DNA from: Bradyrhizobium sp. CCBAU 53351 | GTDB taxonomy: Bacteria; Pseudomonadota; Alphaproteobacteria; Rhizobiales; Xanthobacteraceae | DNA: 64,000 nt | NCBI RefSeq assembly: GCF_015291745.1 | Contig: NZ_CP030059.1 | Span: 7,300,032-7,364,031 of the forward strand | Direction of reading: 5' to 3' | Shown here: one piece after another, positions 16,640 through 24,750 of the stretch | Layout of the letters: each line of letters starts with the position of its first letter | How positions within the stretch are numbered: the stretch's first letter is position 1 | Program-made: the position numbers and the translations under genes | Notes under the pieces: model-generated | What the model was told of the DNA's origin: nothing | The model's database searches: none | What the model saw: only the letters and a program-made list of their open reading frames with translations

Positions 16640-17845
16640 CTACTTCATCAATCCCGCTGCGGTCAGCGCGCGGGTGATGATCTGGCCGAGATCGAAGCTG
16701 CGGGCCTGCTCGCGCTTCGGCTCGGCCGGCTGTTCGGCGATCGCCGCGCGGATCGAACGGGCGAGATGCGGCGCGGGCGAGAGCCCAGGCTTGGTTGCCG
16801 GCTTGCTTACAGGCTTGGCTGCCGGCTTGGTTGCCGATTTGGCTTCCGCCTTGGCAGCGTCTGCAATCCAGTCGGTGAGGCCGAAGAACTTAGCGATGTG
16901 ATAGGATGAGGAGATCCCGGCTTCGATCAGGAAGGCGCCTTCGACGCCATAGCGCTGATCGTTGTCGGCAAGGCCGAGCGGCGTGCCGTGCGCCATGTCG
17001 GTGATGGCAAAGGATTCGACCAGCGTCTCGCCGTCCTTGCCCCACCAAGCCTGGCGCGGATAGCCGTCGACGATGGTCTCCGCCATCGGCGTTTCAGGCA
17101 GATCGTGCAGATCGAGCCATTGCTTGACGATCTCGTTGGCATTGCCCGGATTGACGGTGCGGTCGGCACTGCCGTGCCACACCGAGATTTTCGGCCAGGG
17201 GCCGCTATGATCGGACGCGTTGCGCACGAGATCGCCGAGCTCGCGCGCCGGGCGCATTGGGGAATGAAACATCCCGTCGAGCGCCTCGCGCAGGTTCATG
17301 GCGATGCCGTAGGGCAATCCGGCAATGACCGCGCCGGCCGCGAAGATCTCCGGATAGGTCGCGAGCATCACCGACGTCATGCCACCGCCGGCGGAGAGAC
17401 CGGTGATGAAGATTCGCCTGGGATCGATGCGATGCGCGCCGACCATGTGCGCGATCATCTCGCGGATCGAATGCGCTTCGCCGCTGCCCCGCGCAATGTC
17501 TTCGGGATTGAACCAGTTGAAGCAGGTGTTGCCGTTGTTGATGCGCTGCTGCTCGGGCATCAGAAGCGCGAAGCCATAGTGCTCGGCCAGCGTCGACCAG
17601 CCGGCGCCGAGATCGTAGGCTGCTGCGGTCTGGCCACAGCCATGCAGCACGACGACGAGCGCGCGCGGCTTCTGCAACTGCTCCGGCACGAACGCGAACA
17701 TGCGCAACGCTCCGGGATTGCCGCCGAAATCCGCGACCTCCTGCAACGGACTGGGTGCGTCCGCGCCGCGGCCGAGCTCGGCGAAGCGCAGACCGTCCAG
17801 CCTGGGCAGACGTCTCAACAGATCGATATTTTTGGCGAGTGACAC
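16640..17845 (-). CDS. PHB depolymerase family esterase
   Basis: Alpha/beta hydrolase of the Esterase_phd/LpqC-like family, 401 aa from a GTG at 17845 preceded by AGGAAG; a TTG at 17872 is the alternative. The oxyanion segment VVVLHGCGQTAAAYD, nucleophile elbow GLSAGGGMTS (S151 in this numbering), the Asp region VWHGSADRTVNPGN and His in ITDMAHGTPL are all present. The C terminus carries a Lys/Pro/Ala repeat (KPAAKPVSKPATKP) that resembles a granule- or polymer-binding linker. No signal peptide is seen, so it may act on intracellular PHB or short esters. A PhaR-like word lies about 50 bases upstream. Confidence 0.85.
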   Translation of the reverse strand: MSLAKNIDLLRRLPRLDGLRFAELGRGADAPSPLQEVADFGGNPGALRMFAFVPEQLQKPRALVVVLHGCGQTAAAYDLGAGWSTLAEHYGFALLMPEQQRINNGNTCFNWFNPEDIARGSGEAHSIREMIAHMVGAHRIDPRRIFITGLSAGGGMTSVMLATYPEIFAAGAVIAGLPYGIAMNLREALDGMFHSPMRPARELGDLVRNASDHSGPWPKISVWHGSADRTVNPGNANEIVKQWLDLHDLPETPMAETIVDGYPRQAWWGKDGETLVESFAITDMAHGTPLGLADNDQRYGVEGAFLIEAGISSSYHIAKFFGLTDWIADAAKAEAKSATKPAAKPVSKPATKPGLSPAPHLARSIRAAIAEQPAEPKREQARSFDLGQIITRALTAAGLMK

Positions 17846-17892
17846 GGCAACTTCCTGGTGGGCGACATTCAACGTCCAGCCAGACCAGATAG

Positions 17893-17906
17893 TTGCTGCA
17901 TTGCAA
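17893..17906. promoter_or_regulatory. TTGCTGCATTGCAA, PhaR-like motif
   Basis: CTGC-N3-GCA within a larger near-palindrome, 48 bases upstream of the esterase GTG. The PHB regulator PhaR of Paracoccus is known to bind CTGC-N3/4-GCAG words; the last G here is A. Confidence 0.4.
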
Positions 17907-17992
17907 AATAAAAAGACCGTGCGCTGTCAATCCGGCGAAAATCCCCGGAAATCCCGCGGAAACTCGCACGCATTAACCGCATTGCCTCAACT

Positions 17993-19396
17993 TCATGCAG
18001 GCGCACGACGCTGGCACGACAAAAATGCGGCGCAGATCATGATTAATGTCACAAACAGCACAAGCGAGACCAGGAATCCTGCGCGCGTTGATTGCAACGC
18101 TTCGACCGCGAAGAACACCGCGCCGATTGCGGCCACTCCGGCCGCATTTCCGATCTGCGCAATGGTGCCGTACATGCCGGAGGCCGAGCCTGCAGCGACG
18201 GGCTTCACGGTCGAGAGCACCGCGCCGGAAAGCGGGGCCATCACCAATCCCTGTCCATAGCCGAAGATGATCATGGTGAGCGCGAGCAGGAGCGCCGACG
18301 GTGCGTCGACGCAGCCTGCGACGAGCGCGAGCGCGGCGAGGCCCGCGACCTGAATCGCGCATCCCTCGATCAAGACCTTGCTGCCGCGATGCCGCGCCCG
18401 CACGCCGCTATGACGCGACGCTACGACGAAAGCGAGCGCCAGCGGGAGGAACGCCATGCCGGCCGCGAGTGGCGGGATCTTCAGGCCCCGCTGCATGAAC
18501 AGGGTCATGACGAGGTAAAAGGAGAGATTGGCGAAGAAGAAAAAGAAGGCGGCGCCGAGCCCGCGCAGGAAAGCGGCGTCCGCCAGCAGCGCCAGGTCGA
18601 TCAGCGGCATGCCCGCGCGCGCGACGGCGCGCTCCAGCCGTGGGAATGCGGCCAGGATGACCCCGCCGAGCGCCATCACCGCCCACAGCCAGGGCGCCCA
18701 GCTGACATCGTGACCGAACAGCAGCGGGCCGATCAGGCACAGCAGCCCTGCGAACAGGACCACGCTGCCTTTGATGTCGAGCCGTGTCCCTGACCGCCGC
18801 GGCGCCGACGGCATGATGCGCCAGGCGGCAACTGCAATGACGAGGCCGCAGGGCACGTTGACGAAGAACACCGAACGCCAGCCGGTGCCGGCCAGATCAA
18901 CCGTGATCAAGAGGCCGCCGAGCAGGAAGCCCGCAGCGCCGGCAAGCCCGAGCACGATGCCGTAGACGGCGAAGGCGCGGCTGCGCTGGCCGTCCGTGAA
19001 CAACAGATGCAGCGTCGCCAGCACCTGAGGCACCATCAGCGCGGCGGTCGCGCCCTGCGCCAGCCGGGCGATGATCAGCTCCGCGCCGGATTGCGCGAGG
19101 CCGCACCACAGCGATGTCAGGGTGAAGCCGAGCACACCGGTGAGGAATATTTTTTTGGTGCCATGGATGTCGCCGAGCCGGCCGCCGGTGACGACCAGCG
19201 TGGCATAGGCGATCAGATAGATGGCAATGACGGATTCGATCTGCGCCGGAGTCGCCTTCAGCTCCGCCGCAATGGTGGGAATGGCAACGTTCACAATGAA
19301 GGCATCGACGCCGAACATGAACTGGGCGGCGACCACGATCGCCAGCACCCACCAGCGGCGGGTCGAATCGATCGGCCTTGTGACGATTTGATGCAT
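17993..19396 (-). CDS. MFS transporter, DHA2-type drug:H+ antiporter
   Basis: 467-aa inner-membrane exporter with many hydrophobic segments. Family motifs are seen: GVDAFIVNVAIPTIAAEL in the first segment, GGRLGDIHGTKK (motif A loop), and GLAGAAGFLLGGLLITV (motif C). WRSVFFVNVPCGLVIAV is characteristic of the DHA2 (14-segment, EmrB/QacA) branch. The C terminus ends in a short basic tail. It is divergent from the luciferase-like gene and may export a product of that or of the P450, but nothing in the sequence shows the substrate. Confidence 0.9.
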   Translation of the reverse strand: MHQIVTRPIDSTRRWWVLAIVVAAQFMFGVDAFIVNVAIPTIAAELKATPAQIESVIAIYLIAYATLVVTGGRLGDIHGTKKIFLTGVLGFTLTSLWCGLAQSGAELIIARLAQGATAALMVPQVLATLHLLFTDGQRSRAFAVYGIVLGLAGAAGFLLGGLLITVDLAGTGWRSVFFVNVPCGLVIAVAAWRIMPSAPRRSGTRLDIKGSVVLFAGLLCLIGPLLFGHDVSWAPWLWAVMALGGVILAAFPRLERAVARAGMPLIDLALLADAAFLRGLGAAFFFFFANLSFYLVMTLFMQRGLKIPPLAAGMAFLPLALAFVVASRHSGVRARHRGSKVLIEGCAIQVAGLAALALVAGCVDAPSALLLALTMIIFGYGQGLVMAPLSGAVLSTVKPVAAGSASGMYGTIAQIGNAAGVAAIGAVFFAVEALQSTRAGFLVSLVLFVTLIMICAAFLSCQRRAPA

Positions 19397-19505
19397 CGGT
19401 CCAGGTCCCTGAAGACGCGGCCGATGATTTCAGATCGTTTGCAGCGCCGCGATTACCTCCGAGGTAGGACTCCGCGCTTCCTTCATTCGAAGGCGCGACC
19501 CTTCG

Positions 19506-19529
19506 CCTCTCCCCGGAAGCGGGGAGAGG
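19506..19529. repeat. CCTCTCCCC hairpin
   Basis: Perfect inverted repeat CCTCTCCCC-GGAAGC-GGGGAGAGG in the divergent gap between the MFS and LLM genes. A related, longer element is at 33036-33140. Confidence 0.75.
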
Positions 19530-19646
19530 GAAAAAACACGCATGCCTGCATTCCGTCGCGCGGGACACCGCGCGATTGCGTTCGTGCCATCAGGCACGTA
19601 GCCTTGTCGCCTCAACAAACAGAAAATCAAAGCCGGAGAAAACGTC

Positions 19647-20882
19647 ATGGCACGCCTGAAGTTCGGAGCCTTCCTTGCCCCGCATCACCCGATCGGGGAG
19701 CATCCGATGCTCCAGTTCCGGCGCGATCTCGACCTGGTCGAGCAGCTCGATGCGCTCGGTTATGACGAGTTCTGGTGCGGCGAGCACCATTCATCCGGCT
19801 GGGAGATGATCGCCTCTCCGGAGATGTTCCTGGCCGCGGCCGGCGAGCGCACCAAGCGGATCAAGCTCGGCACCGGCGTGGTGTCACTGCCCTATCACCA
19901 TCCCTACAACGTCGCCCAGCGCATGGTGCAGCTCGACCACATGACCGGCGGCCGCGCCATCTTCGGCTCAGGCCCCGGCGCGCTCGCCTCCGACGCGCAT
20001 ACGCTCGGCATCGACCCGATGACGCAGCGCGACCGCCAGGACGAGGCGATCGGCGTGATCCGGCGCCTGTTCAACGGCGAGCGCGTCACGGCGAAGAGCG
20101 ACTGGTTCACCATGAACGACGCCGCGCTGCAGATCCTCCCCTTGCAGGAAGAGATGCCGTTCGTCGTGGCCTCGCAGATTTCGCCCTCTGGCATGACGCT
20201 CGCGGGCAAATACGGCATCGGCATCATCTCGCTGGGATCGATGACGACGCAGGGCCTGATGTCGCTGCAGCAGCAATGGCAGTTCGCCGAGGACGCCGCC
20301 AAGAAGCACGGCACGAAGGTCGACCGTGCCGACTGGCGCGTGCTCCTGACCTTCCACATCGCCGAGACCCGCGAGCAGGCGCGCCGCGAGGCCGGTGCCG
20401 GGCTGATGCGCTGGCACAACGAATATAATGTCGGCACGCTGCAGCGGCCGGGCCTCACCGCATTCTCCTCCCCGGATGAGGCCGTGGACAAGACCGCCTT
20501 CGTCGAGGGCGCGGCCTCCACCATCGGCACGCCCGACGATCTCGTCAAAACCATCAAGAACGTGATGCAGGTGTCGGGCGGGGTCGGCGCCATCATCGGC
20601 TTCGTGCACGACTGGGCCAATCCGGAAGCGACGCGCCGTAGCTGGGACATGGTGGCGCGCTACGTCGTGCCTGAAATCAACGGTTATATCGACGCCCTGC
20701 GCCGCTCGCAAAAATTCGTGATCGAGAACCGCGCGATCTTCGAGCGCGCGGGTCAGGCGGTGATGGCCAAGATCATGGAGAACGAGAAGGCCGCCGAGGC
20801 GCTGAAGGTGACCGGCCCGGGCCGTGTCGCCATTCCCGCCGTCAACGCCCCGGATCTGCAGAAGGAAGCGGCGAAGCGGTAG
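19647..20882 (+). CDS. LLM class flavin-dependent oxidoreductase
   Basis: Luciferase-like FMN monooxygenase, 411 aa, the size of the alkanal-monooxygenase branch. The N-terminal MARLKFGAFLAPHHPIGEHP, ALGYDEFWCGEHHSSGWE, and KRIKLGTGVVSLPYHHPYNVAQRMVQLDHMTGGR are hallmark blocks; the FMN-binding region GRAIFGSGPGALASDAHTLG follows. VASQISPSGMTLAGKYGIGIISLG closes the barrel. The C-terminal extension (residues 330-411) is rich in Ala and Lys. Its electron donor (a flavin reductase) is not nearby. The P450 gene lies 145 bases downstream on the same strand with a strong hairpin between. Confidence 0.9.
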   Translation: MARLKFGAFLAPHHPIGEHPMLQFRRDLDLVEQLDALGYDEFWCGEHHSSGWEMIASPEMFLAAAGERTKRIKLGTGVVSLPYHHPYNVAQRMVQLDHMTGGRAIFGSGPGALASDAHTLGIDPMTQRDRQDEAIGVIRRLFNGERVTAKSDWFTMNDAALQILPLQEEMPFVVASQISPSGMTLAGKYGIGIISLGSMTTQGLMSLQQQWQFAEDAAKKHGTKVDRADWRVLLTFHIAETREQARREAGAGLMRWHNEYNVGTLQRPGLTAFSSPDEAVDKTAFVEGAASTIGTPDDLVKTIKNVMQVSGGVGAIIGFVHDWANPEATRRSWDMVARYVVPEINGYIDALRRSQKFVIENRAIFERAGQAVMAKIMENEKAAEALKVTGPGRVAIPAVNAPDLQKEAAKR

Positions 20883-20894
20883 GACGGATCCACT

Positions 20895-20936
20895 CGTCGC
20901 CCCCGGGCGCGCGCAGCGCGAGCCCGGGGGAGACGA
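20895..20936 (+). terminator. GC-rich hairpin between LLM gene and P450
   Basis: CCCCCGGGC (20900) pairs with GCCCGGGGG (20922-20930), with outer CGTC/GACG pairing, 17 bases after the LLM stop. No T tract follows, so it may be a transcript-stabilising repeat and not a terminator. Confidence 0.4.
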
Positions 20937-21027
20937 TGTCGCCTGCGGTCATTTGCGCCAGCAAGCGTCGCATCACCGGGCCTGGATTGTGCTACGCTGG
21001 AAGCGCCCGCCAACCGGAGCAATCGTC

Positions 21028-22404
21028 ATGTCGATGCAGAATGTGGCCGCAACGGCGCCCGACTACACCGCGCCCAAGCGTAACGCGCTGACGCACATTC
21101 CCGGCGACGAAGGCTGGCCGATCATCGGCAAGACCTTGCAGGTGCTGGCTGATCCCAAGGGCCATATCGAGGCGAACGGCGCCAAATACGGTCCGGTCTA
21201 CCGCACCCATGTGTTCGGCGAGACCAATGTCGTGCTGCTCGGGCCGGAGGCCAACGAGCTCGTGATGTTCGATCAGCAGAAACTGTTCTCCTCGACCCAC
21301 GGCTGGAACAAGGTGCTCGGCCTGTTGTTTCCGCGCGGCTTGATGCTGCTCGATTTCGACGAGCACCGGCTGCACCGCAAGACGCTGTCGGTCGCGTTCA
21401 AGTCCGGGCCGATGAAATCCTACCTCGCCGATCTCGACCGCGGCATCGCCGCGCGGGTCGCGCAGTGGAAGGCCAAACCCGGGGAGATGCAGCTCTACCC
21501 GGCGATGAAGCAGCTCACGCTCGATCTCGCCGCGGCCTCGTTCCTCGGCGCCGACATCGGGCCTGAGGTCGACGAGATCAACCGCGCCTTCGTCGACATG
21601 GTCGCGGCCGCCGTCGCCCCGATCCGGCGCCCCCTGCCCGGCACCCAGATGGCTGCCGGCGTCAGGGGCCGCAAGCGCATCGTCGCCTATTTCCGCGAGC
21701 AGATCCCGCTGCGACGCGGCAATCACGGCGGCGACGATCTGTTCTCGCAGCTCTGCCGCGCCACCCATGAGGACGGCGCGCTGCTGTCCGAGCAGGACAT
21801 CATCGACCATATGAGCTTCCTGATGATGGCGGCGCACGACACCCTGACCTCGTCGCTGACCTCCTTCATCGGCGAGCTCGCCGCCAATCCGGACTGGCAG
21901 GACCGGCTGCGCGCGGAAGTTCTCGCGCTCGGGCTTGCGCCGGGCGCGCCGAGCAGCTTCGACGATCTCGAGAAGATGCCGCTGTCGGAGATGGCGTTCA
22001 AGGAAGCGTTGCGGATCAAGCCGCCGGTGCCCTCGATGCCGCGCCGCGCGATGCGCGATTTCACCTTCAAGGGCTTCACGATTCCCGCCGGCACCGCGGT
22101 CGGCGTCAATCCGCTCTATACCCATCACATGAAGGACATCTGGCCGGAGCCGGACCGCTTCGATCCCATGCGTTTCACCGACGAGGCCCAGCGCGGCCGC
22201 CACCGCTTCGCCTGGGTCCCGTTCGGCGGCGGCGCGCATATGTGCCTCGGCCTGCACTTCGCCTACATGCAGGCGAAATGCTTCGCGCGGCACTTTTTGC
22301 AGAACATCGAGGTGTCGCTGGAGCCGGGCTACAAGCCGGACTGGCAGATGTGGCCGATCCCGAAACCGCGGGACGGGTTGAGGGTGCGGGTGAAGGCGGT
22401 GTGA
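21028..22404 (+). CDS. Cytochrome P450
   Basis: 458-aa soluble haem-thiolate monooxygenase. Start chosen at the ATG at 21028 (MSMQNVAATAPDYTAPKRNAL). Landmarks: GWPIIGKTLQVL (proline-rich entry), MMAAHDTLTSSL (I helix, A-A-H-D-T), FKEALRIKPPVPSMPRR (ExxR, K helix), FDPMRF, and the haem loop FGGGAHMCLGLHFAY. The long type of N-terminal region and absence of a membrane anchor are like the CYP120/CYP26-like bacterial enzymes. No ferredoxin or reductase gene is in the neighbourhood. A role with the upstream luciferase-like oxygenase is possible but only inferred. Confidence 0.93.
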   Translation: MSMQNVAATAPDYTAPKRNALTHIPGDEGWPIIGKTLQVLADPKGHIEANGAKYGPVYRTHVFGETNVVLLGPEANELVMFDQQKLFSSTHGWNKVLGLLFPRGLMLLDFDEHRLHRKTLSVAFKSGPMKSYLADLDRGIAARVAQWKAKPGEMQLYPAMKQLTLDLAAASFLGADIGPEVDEINRAFVDMVAAAVAPIRRPLPGTQMAAGVRGRKRIVAYFREQIPLRRGNHGGDDLFSQLCRATHEDGALLSEQDIIDHMSFLMMAAHDTLTSSLTSFIGELAANPDWQDRLRAEVLALGLAPGAPSSFDDLEKMPLSEMAFKEALRIKPPVPSMPRRAMRDFTFKGFTIPAGTAVGVNPLYTHHMKDIWPEPDRFDPMRFTDEAQRGRHRFAWVPFGGGAHMCLGLHFAYMQAKCFARHFLQNIEVSLEPGYKPDWQMWPIPKPRDGLRVRVKAV

Positions 22405-22408
22405 CTTT

Positions 22409-22547
22409 CTCGTGCCCCGGACGCGGTGCGGCGCGAAGTGCCGCTCCGCAGAGCCGGGGCCCATCTCCCCAAGCGCAATGTGCCCCAAGATCCCCGGGTC
22501 CCGGCTTTGCGCAGCAGCGCAAGCGCTGCAGCGCGTCCGGGACACGA
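22409..22547. repeat. Long inverted repeat, family A copy 2
   Basis: Opens CTCGTGCCCCGGACGCGGTG and closes GCGTCCGGGACACGAG, with the internal CAGAGCCGGGGCCCAT block shared with the copy at 9398-9532. It fills the gap between the convergent P450 and SDR genes. Confidence 0.8.
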
Positions 22548-22557
22548 GACCTATCGG

Positions 22558-23394
22558 CTACCCCTGATCGAACGCCTTGCGCAGGGCCACATAGCCCTGC
22601 TGCTGCTGGCTCCAGTTGCGGCCGCCGGTCATGGCGCCGTCGACGACGAGATCGTGGCCGTTGATGAAGCTGGATTCGTCGCTGGCGAGGAACACGGCAG
22701 CCTGGGCGATGTCGTCGGGCAGGCCGGCACGTGGGATCGGCTGCGCGGTCTTGTAGACCTCGCGCATCACCGCCGGCGTCTTCTCCGCGGCGTCGGTCGA
22801 CAGCCCAAGTGCCTTGCCGAAAATGCCGGTCGCGATCGCGCCGGGCGAGATCGCGTTGACGCGCACATTGGACTCGCCGAGCTCCATTGCCACGCATTTG
22901 GTGAGATGGATCACCGCCGCCTTGGCCGCGCTGTAGACCATCGAGGAGGAGAAGCCGGCGAGGCGGCCGGCGATGCTGCCATTGTTGATGATGCTGCCGC
23001 TGCCCTGCTTCTTCATGACGGGCGCGGCGTGCTTCATGCCGAGCATGACGCTGCGCACCAGCGTCGCCATCGCCGCATCGAAACGCTCGACTTCGAGGCC
23101 CTCGATGCCGCCGGTCTGCGCCGGGCCGCCGGCATTGTTGAACAGGCAATCGATCCGGCCGAACTTGTCCACGGCGAGCGCGATCAGAGCCTGCATCTGC
23201 GCCTCGACCGTCACGTCGGTCTGGCGGAAGATGCAAGTCTGCCCGAGCCGCGATGCCAACGCCTCGCCTTCCGGTATACGCCGGCCCGCGATCACAATTT
23301 TGGCACCTTCGGCAACGAAGACTTCCGCGGTGCGCAATCCGATCCCGCTCGTCGCTCCCGTAATCACCGCAACCTTGCCGTCCAGCCTGCCCAT
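22558..23394 (-). CDS. SDR family oxidoreductase (complete active site)
   Basis: 278-aa short-chain dehydrogenase. NAD(P) site TGATSGIGLR, NNAG in LFNNAGG, catalytic Ser in NNGSIAGR, and the Tyr-Lys pair in YSAAKAAV are all present, as is INGHDLVVDGAMTGG near the end. The start is the ATG at 23394 (MGRLDGKVAVITGATSG); the frame open to 23439 lacks family similarity. It is convergent with the P450 gene and divergent from the HWE kinase gene. The substrate is unknown; a xenobiotic or secondary alcohol is as likely as any. Confidence 0.9.
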   Translation of the reverse strand: MGRLDGKVAVITGATSGIGLRTAEVFVAEGAKIVIAGRRIPEGEALASRLGQTCIFRQTDVTVEAQMQALIALAVDKFGRIDCLFNNAGGPAQTGGIEGLEVERFDAAMATLVRSVMLGMKHAAPVMKKQGSGSIINNGSIAGRLAGFSSSMVYSAAKAAVIHLTKCVAMELGESNVRVNAISPGAIATGIFGKALGLSTDAAEKTPAVMREVYKTAQPIPRAGLPDDIAQAAVFLASDESSFINGHDLVVDGAMTGGRNWSQQQQGYVALRKAFDQG

Positions 23395-23573
23395 GGAATG
23401 TTCCTGTTTTCGAACGATTTGATGCCAAATGGCGAACATCGGCCGCTGCCATCGCCGCGCCGGCTAGTATCCCTGCCCGTCTCCGGCAAGGCAAGCTATG
23501 CTTGTGCGGACGGTTTGCGTAACATCCTGATGGGCCGCTCGATTTTCGAACGCATATCGCAACTGGGCTGCGC

Positions 23574-24539
23574 ATGGGGAAGCTGATCGAGGAATTCCGC
23601 AGGGGTTGGCAGGGTGCGGCGCCACCCTCGCTCGGTCTGAGCATTGCCTTTGCGGTGGCCTGCCTATTGGTTGCGACGCTGGCGCGCTGGGCGCTCGCCC
23701 ATGTGCGGCCCGACGTCTACTTCACCCCTTACTTTCCGGCCGTGTTCTTTGCCGCGGCGTTCGGAGGCTTCCGGATCGGGATCGTGACCGCGCTGGTCGG
23801 CGGCGTGCTCGGCGTCATCGTGAATTTCGGCGATGCCTTTGCCGATCGCGCGCGGTTTGCCCTGCTCGCGCTCTATTGGGCGGTCTGCGCGCTCACCATC
23901 TGGGGCGTCGAGCACTATCGCACCATGCTGGCGGAGCAGCGCCGGATCTCCAAGAGCCTGACCGAGGAAGAAGAGTATCGCAAGCTGCTGGTCGACGAGC
24001 TGCAGCACCGGCTGAAGAACAAGCTGTCGACCGTGCACGCCGTGCTGCACCAGGTGCTGCATGACCAGCCGCTGGTCTGGGCCCGCGTCGATCCGCGGCT
24101 GCGCTCGCTGGCCGCGACCGACGATCTGATCTCACGGATCGACAAAGCCGGCTGCGACATCCGCGATCTCCTGATCTCGGAGCTCGGCCCTTACGGGCAT
24201 GTCCGCTTCACTCTCAATGGCGAGCGGCTGTTCCTGCCGCCGAAGCTCGCGGTCACGCTGTCATTGATGTTTCACGAGCTCGCCACCAATGCCGGCAAGT
24301 ACGGCGCATTCTCCTCACCGCGCGGCCTGCTGCAGGTGTCGTGGACCGTCAGCGACGATCGCCTGACCATCACCTGGGACGAAACCGAGGGACCGAGCGT
24401 GGACAAGGTCTCCGAGCCCGGCTTCGGCACCAAGCTGCTGAAATCGGCGCTGTCGGCCTTCGACGGCAGAACCGAGATCTCGTATTTGAAGACCGGGCTG
24501 CATTGCATCATGCAGTGCCGGATCCCGCGAAGCGAATAG
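23574..24539 (+). CDS. HWE/HisKA_2 sensor histidine kinase
   Basis: 321-aa membrane histidine kinase. Three or four hydrophobic segments (LSIAFAVACLLVATLARWAL; FFAAAFGGFRIGIVTALVGGV; FALLALYWAVCALTIW) precede a short helical stretch. Transmitter: ELQHRLKNKLSTVHAVLHQ with the phospho-His in QHRLKN, then FHELATNAGKYGAF (N box) and GTKLLKSALSAFDGR. This is the pattern of the HWE family, which usually signals to stand-alone or general-stress regulators. No response regulator is adjacent. What the membrane part senses is unknown. It is divergent from the SDR. Confidence 0.88.
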   Translation: MGKLIEEFRRGWQGAAPPSLGLSIAFAVACLLVATLARWALAHVRPDVYFTPYFPAVFFAAAFGGFRIGIVTALVGGVLGVIVNFGDAFADRARFALLALYWAVCALTIWGVEHYRTMLAEQRRISKSLTEEEEYRKLLVDELQHRLKNKLSTVHAVLHQVLHDQPLVWARVDPRLRSLAATDDLISRIDKAGCDIRDLLISELGPYGHVRFTLNGERLFLPPKLAVTLSLMFHELATNAGKYGAFSSPRGLLQVSWTVSDDRLTITWDETEGPSVDKVSEPGFGTKLLKSALSAFDGRTEISYLKTGLHCIMQCRIPRSE

Positions 24540-24750
24540 CATCGCGCTCCAAGCGAAAGCGCACCCGCGTCGTCGCCGCCCTTTCTCGTGCGCTGTTGAC
24601 CCTCTGTTAATGACGATCGTCAGCACGCGCCGCCTTGTCCCAGGTTTCCTTCAAAACACCCCCGTATTTCTCCGGAGCCCTTAACCAAACTTAAGAGGGA
24701 ACCGCGCAAGATCGCGTCCATTGCAAAGGCGCGCTGAAACAACAAGATTC

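Noticed and set aside
16804..16848. Tandem DNA repeat in the esterase gene as a mobile or VNTR element
   Set aside because: It codes for the in-frame Lys/Pro/Ala linker of the esterase; it is a protein repeat and not an independent element.
20992..22545. Minus-strand frame of 517 aa opposite the P450
   Set aside because: The plus strand holds the haem loop and ExxR motif; the antisense frame has none.
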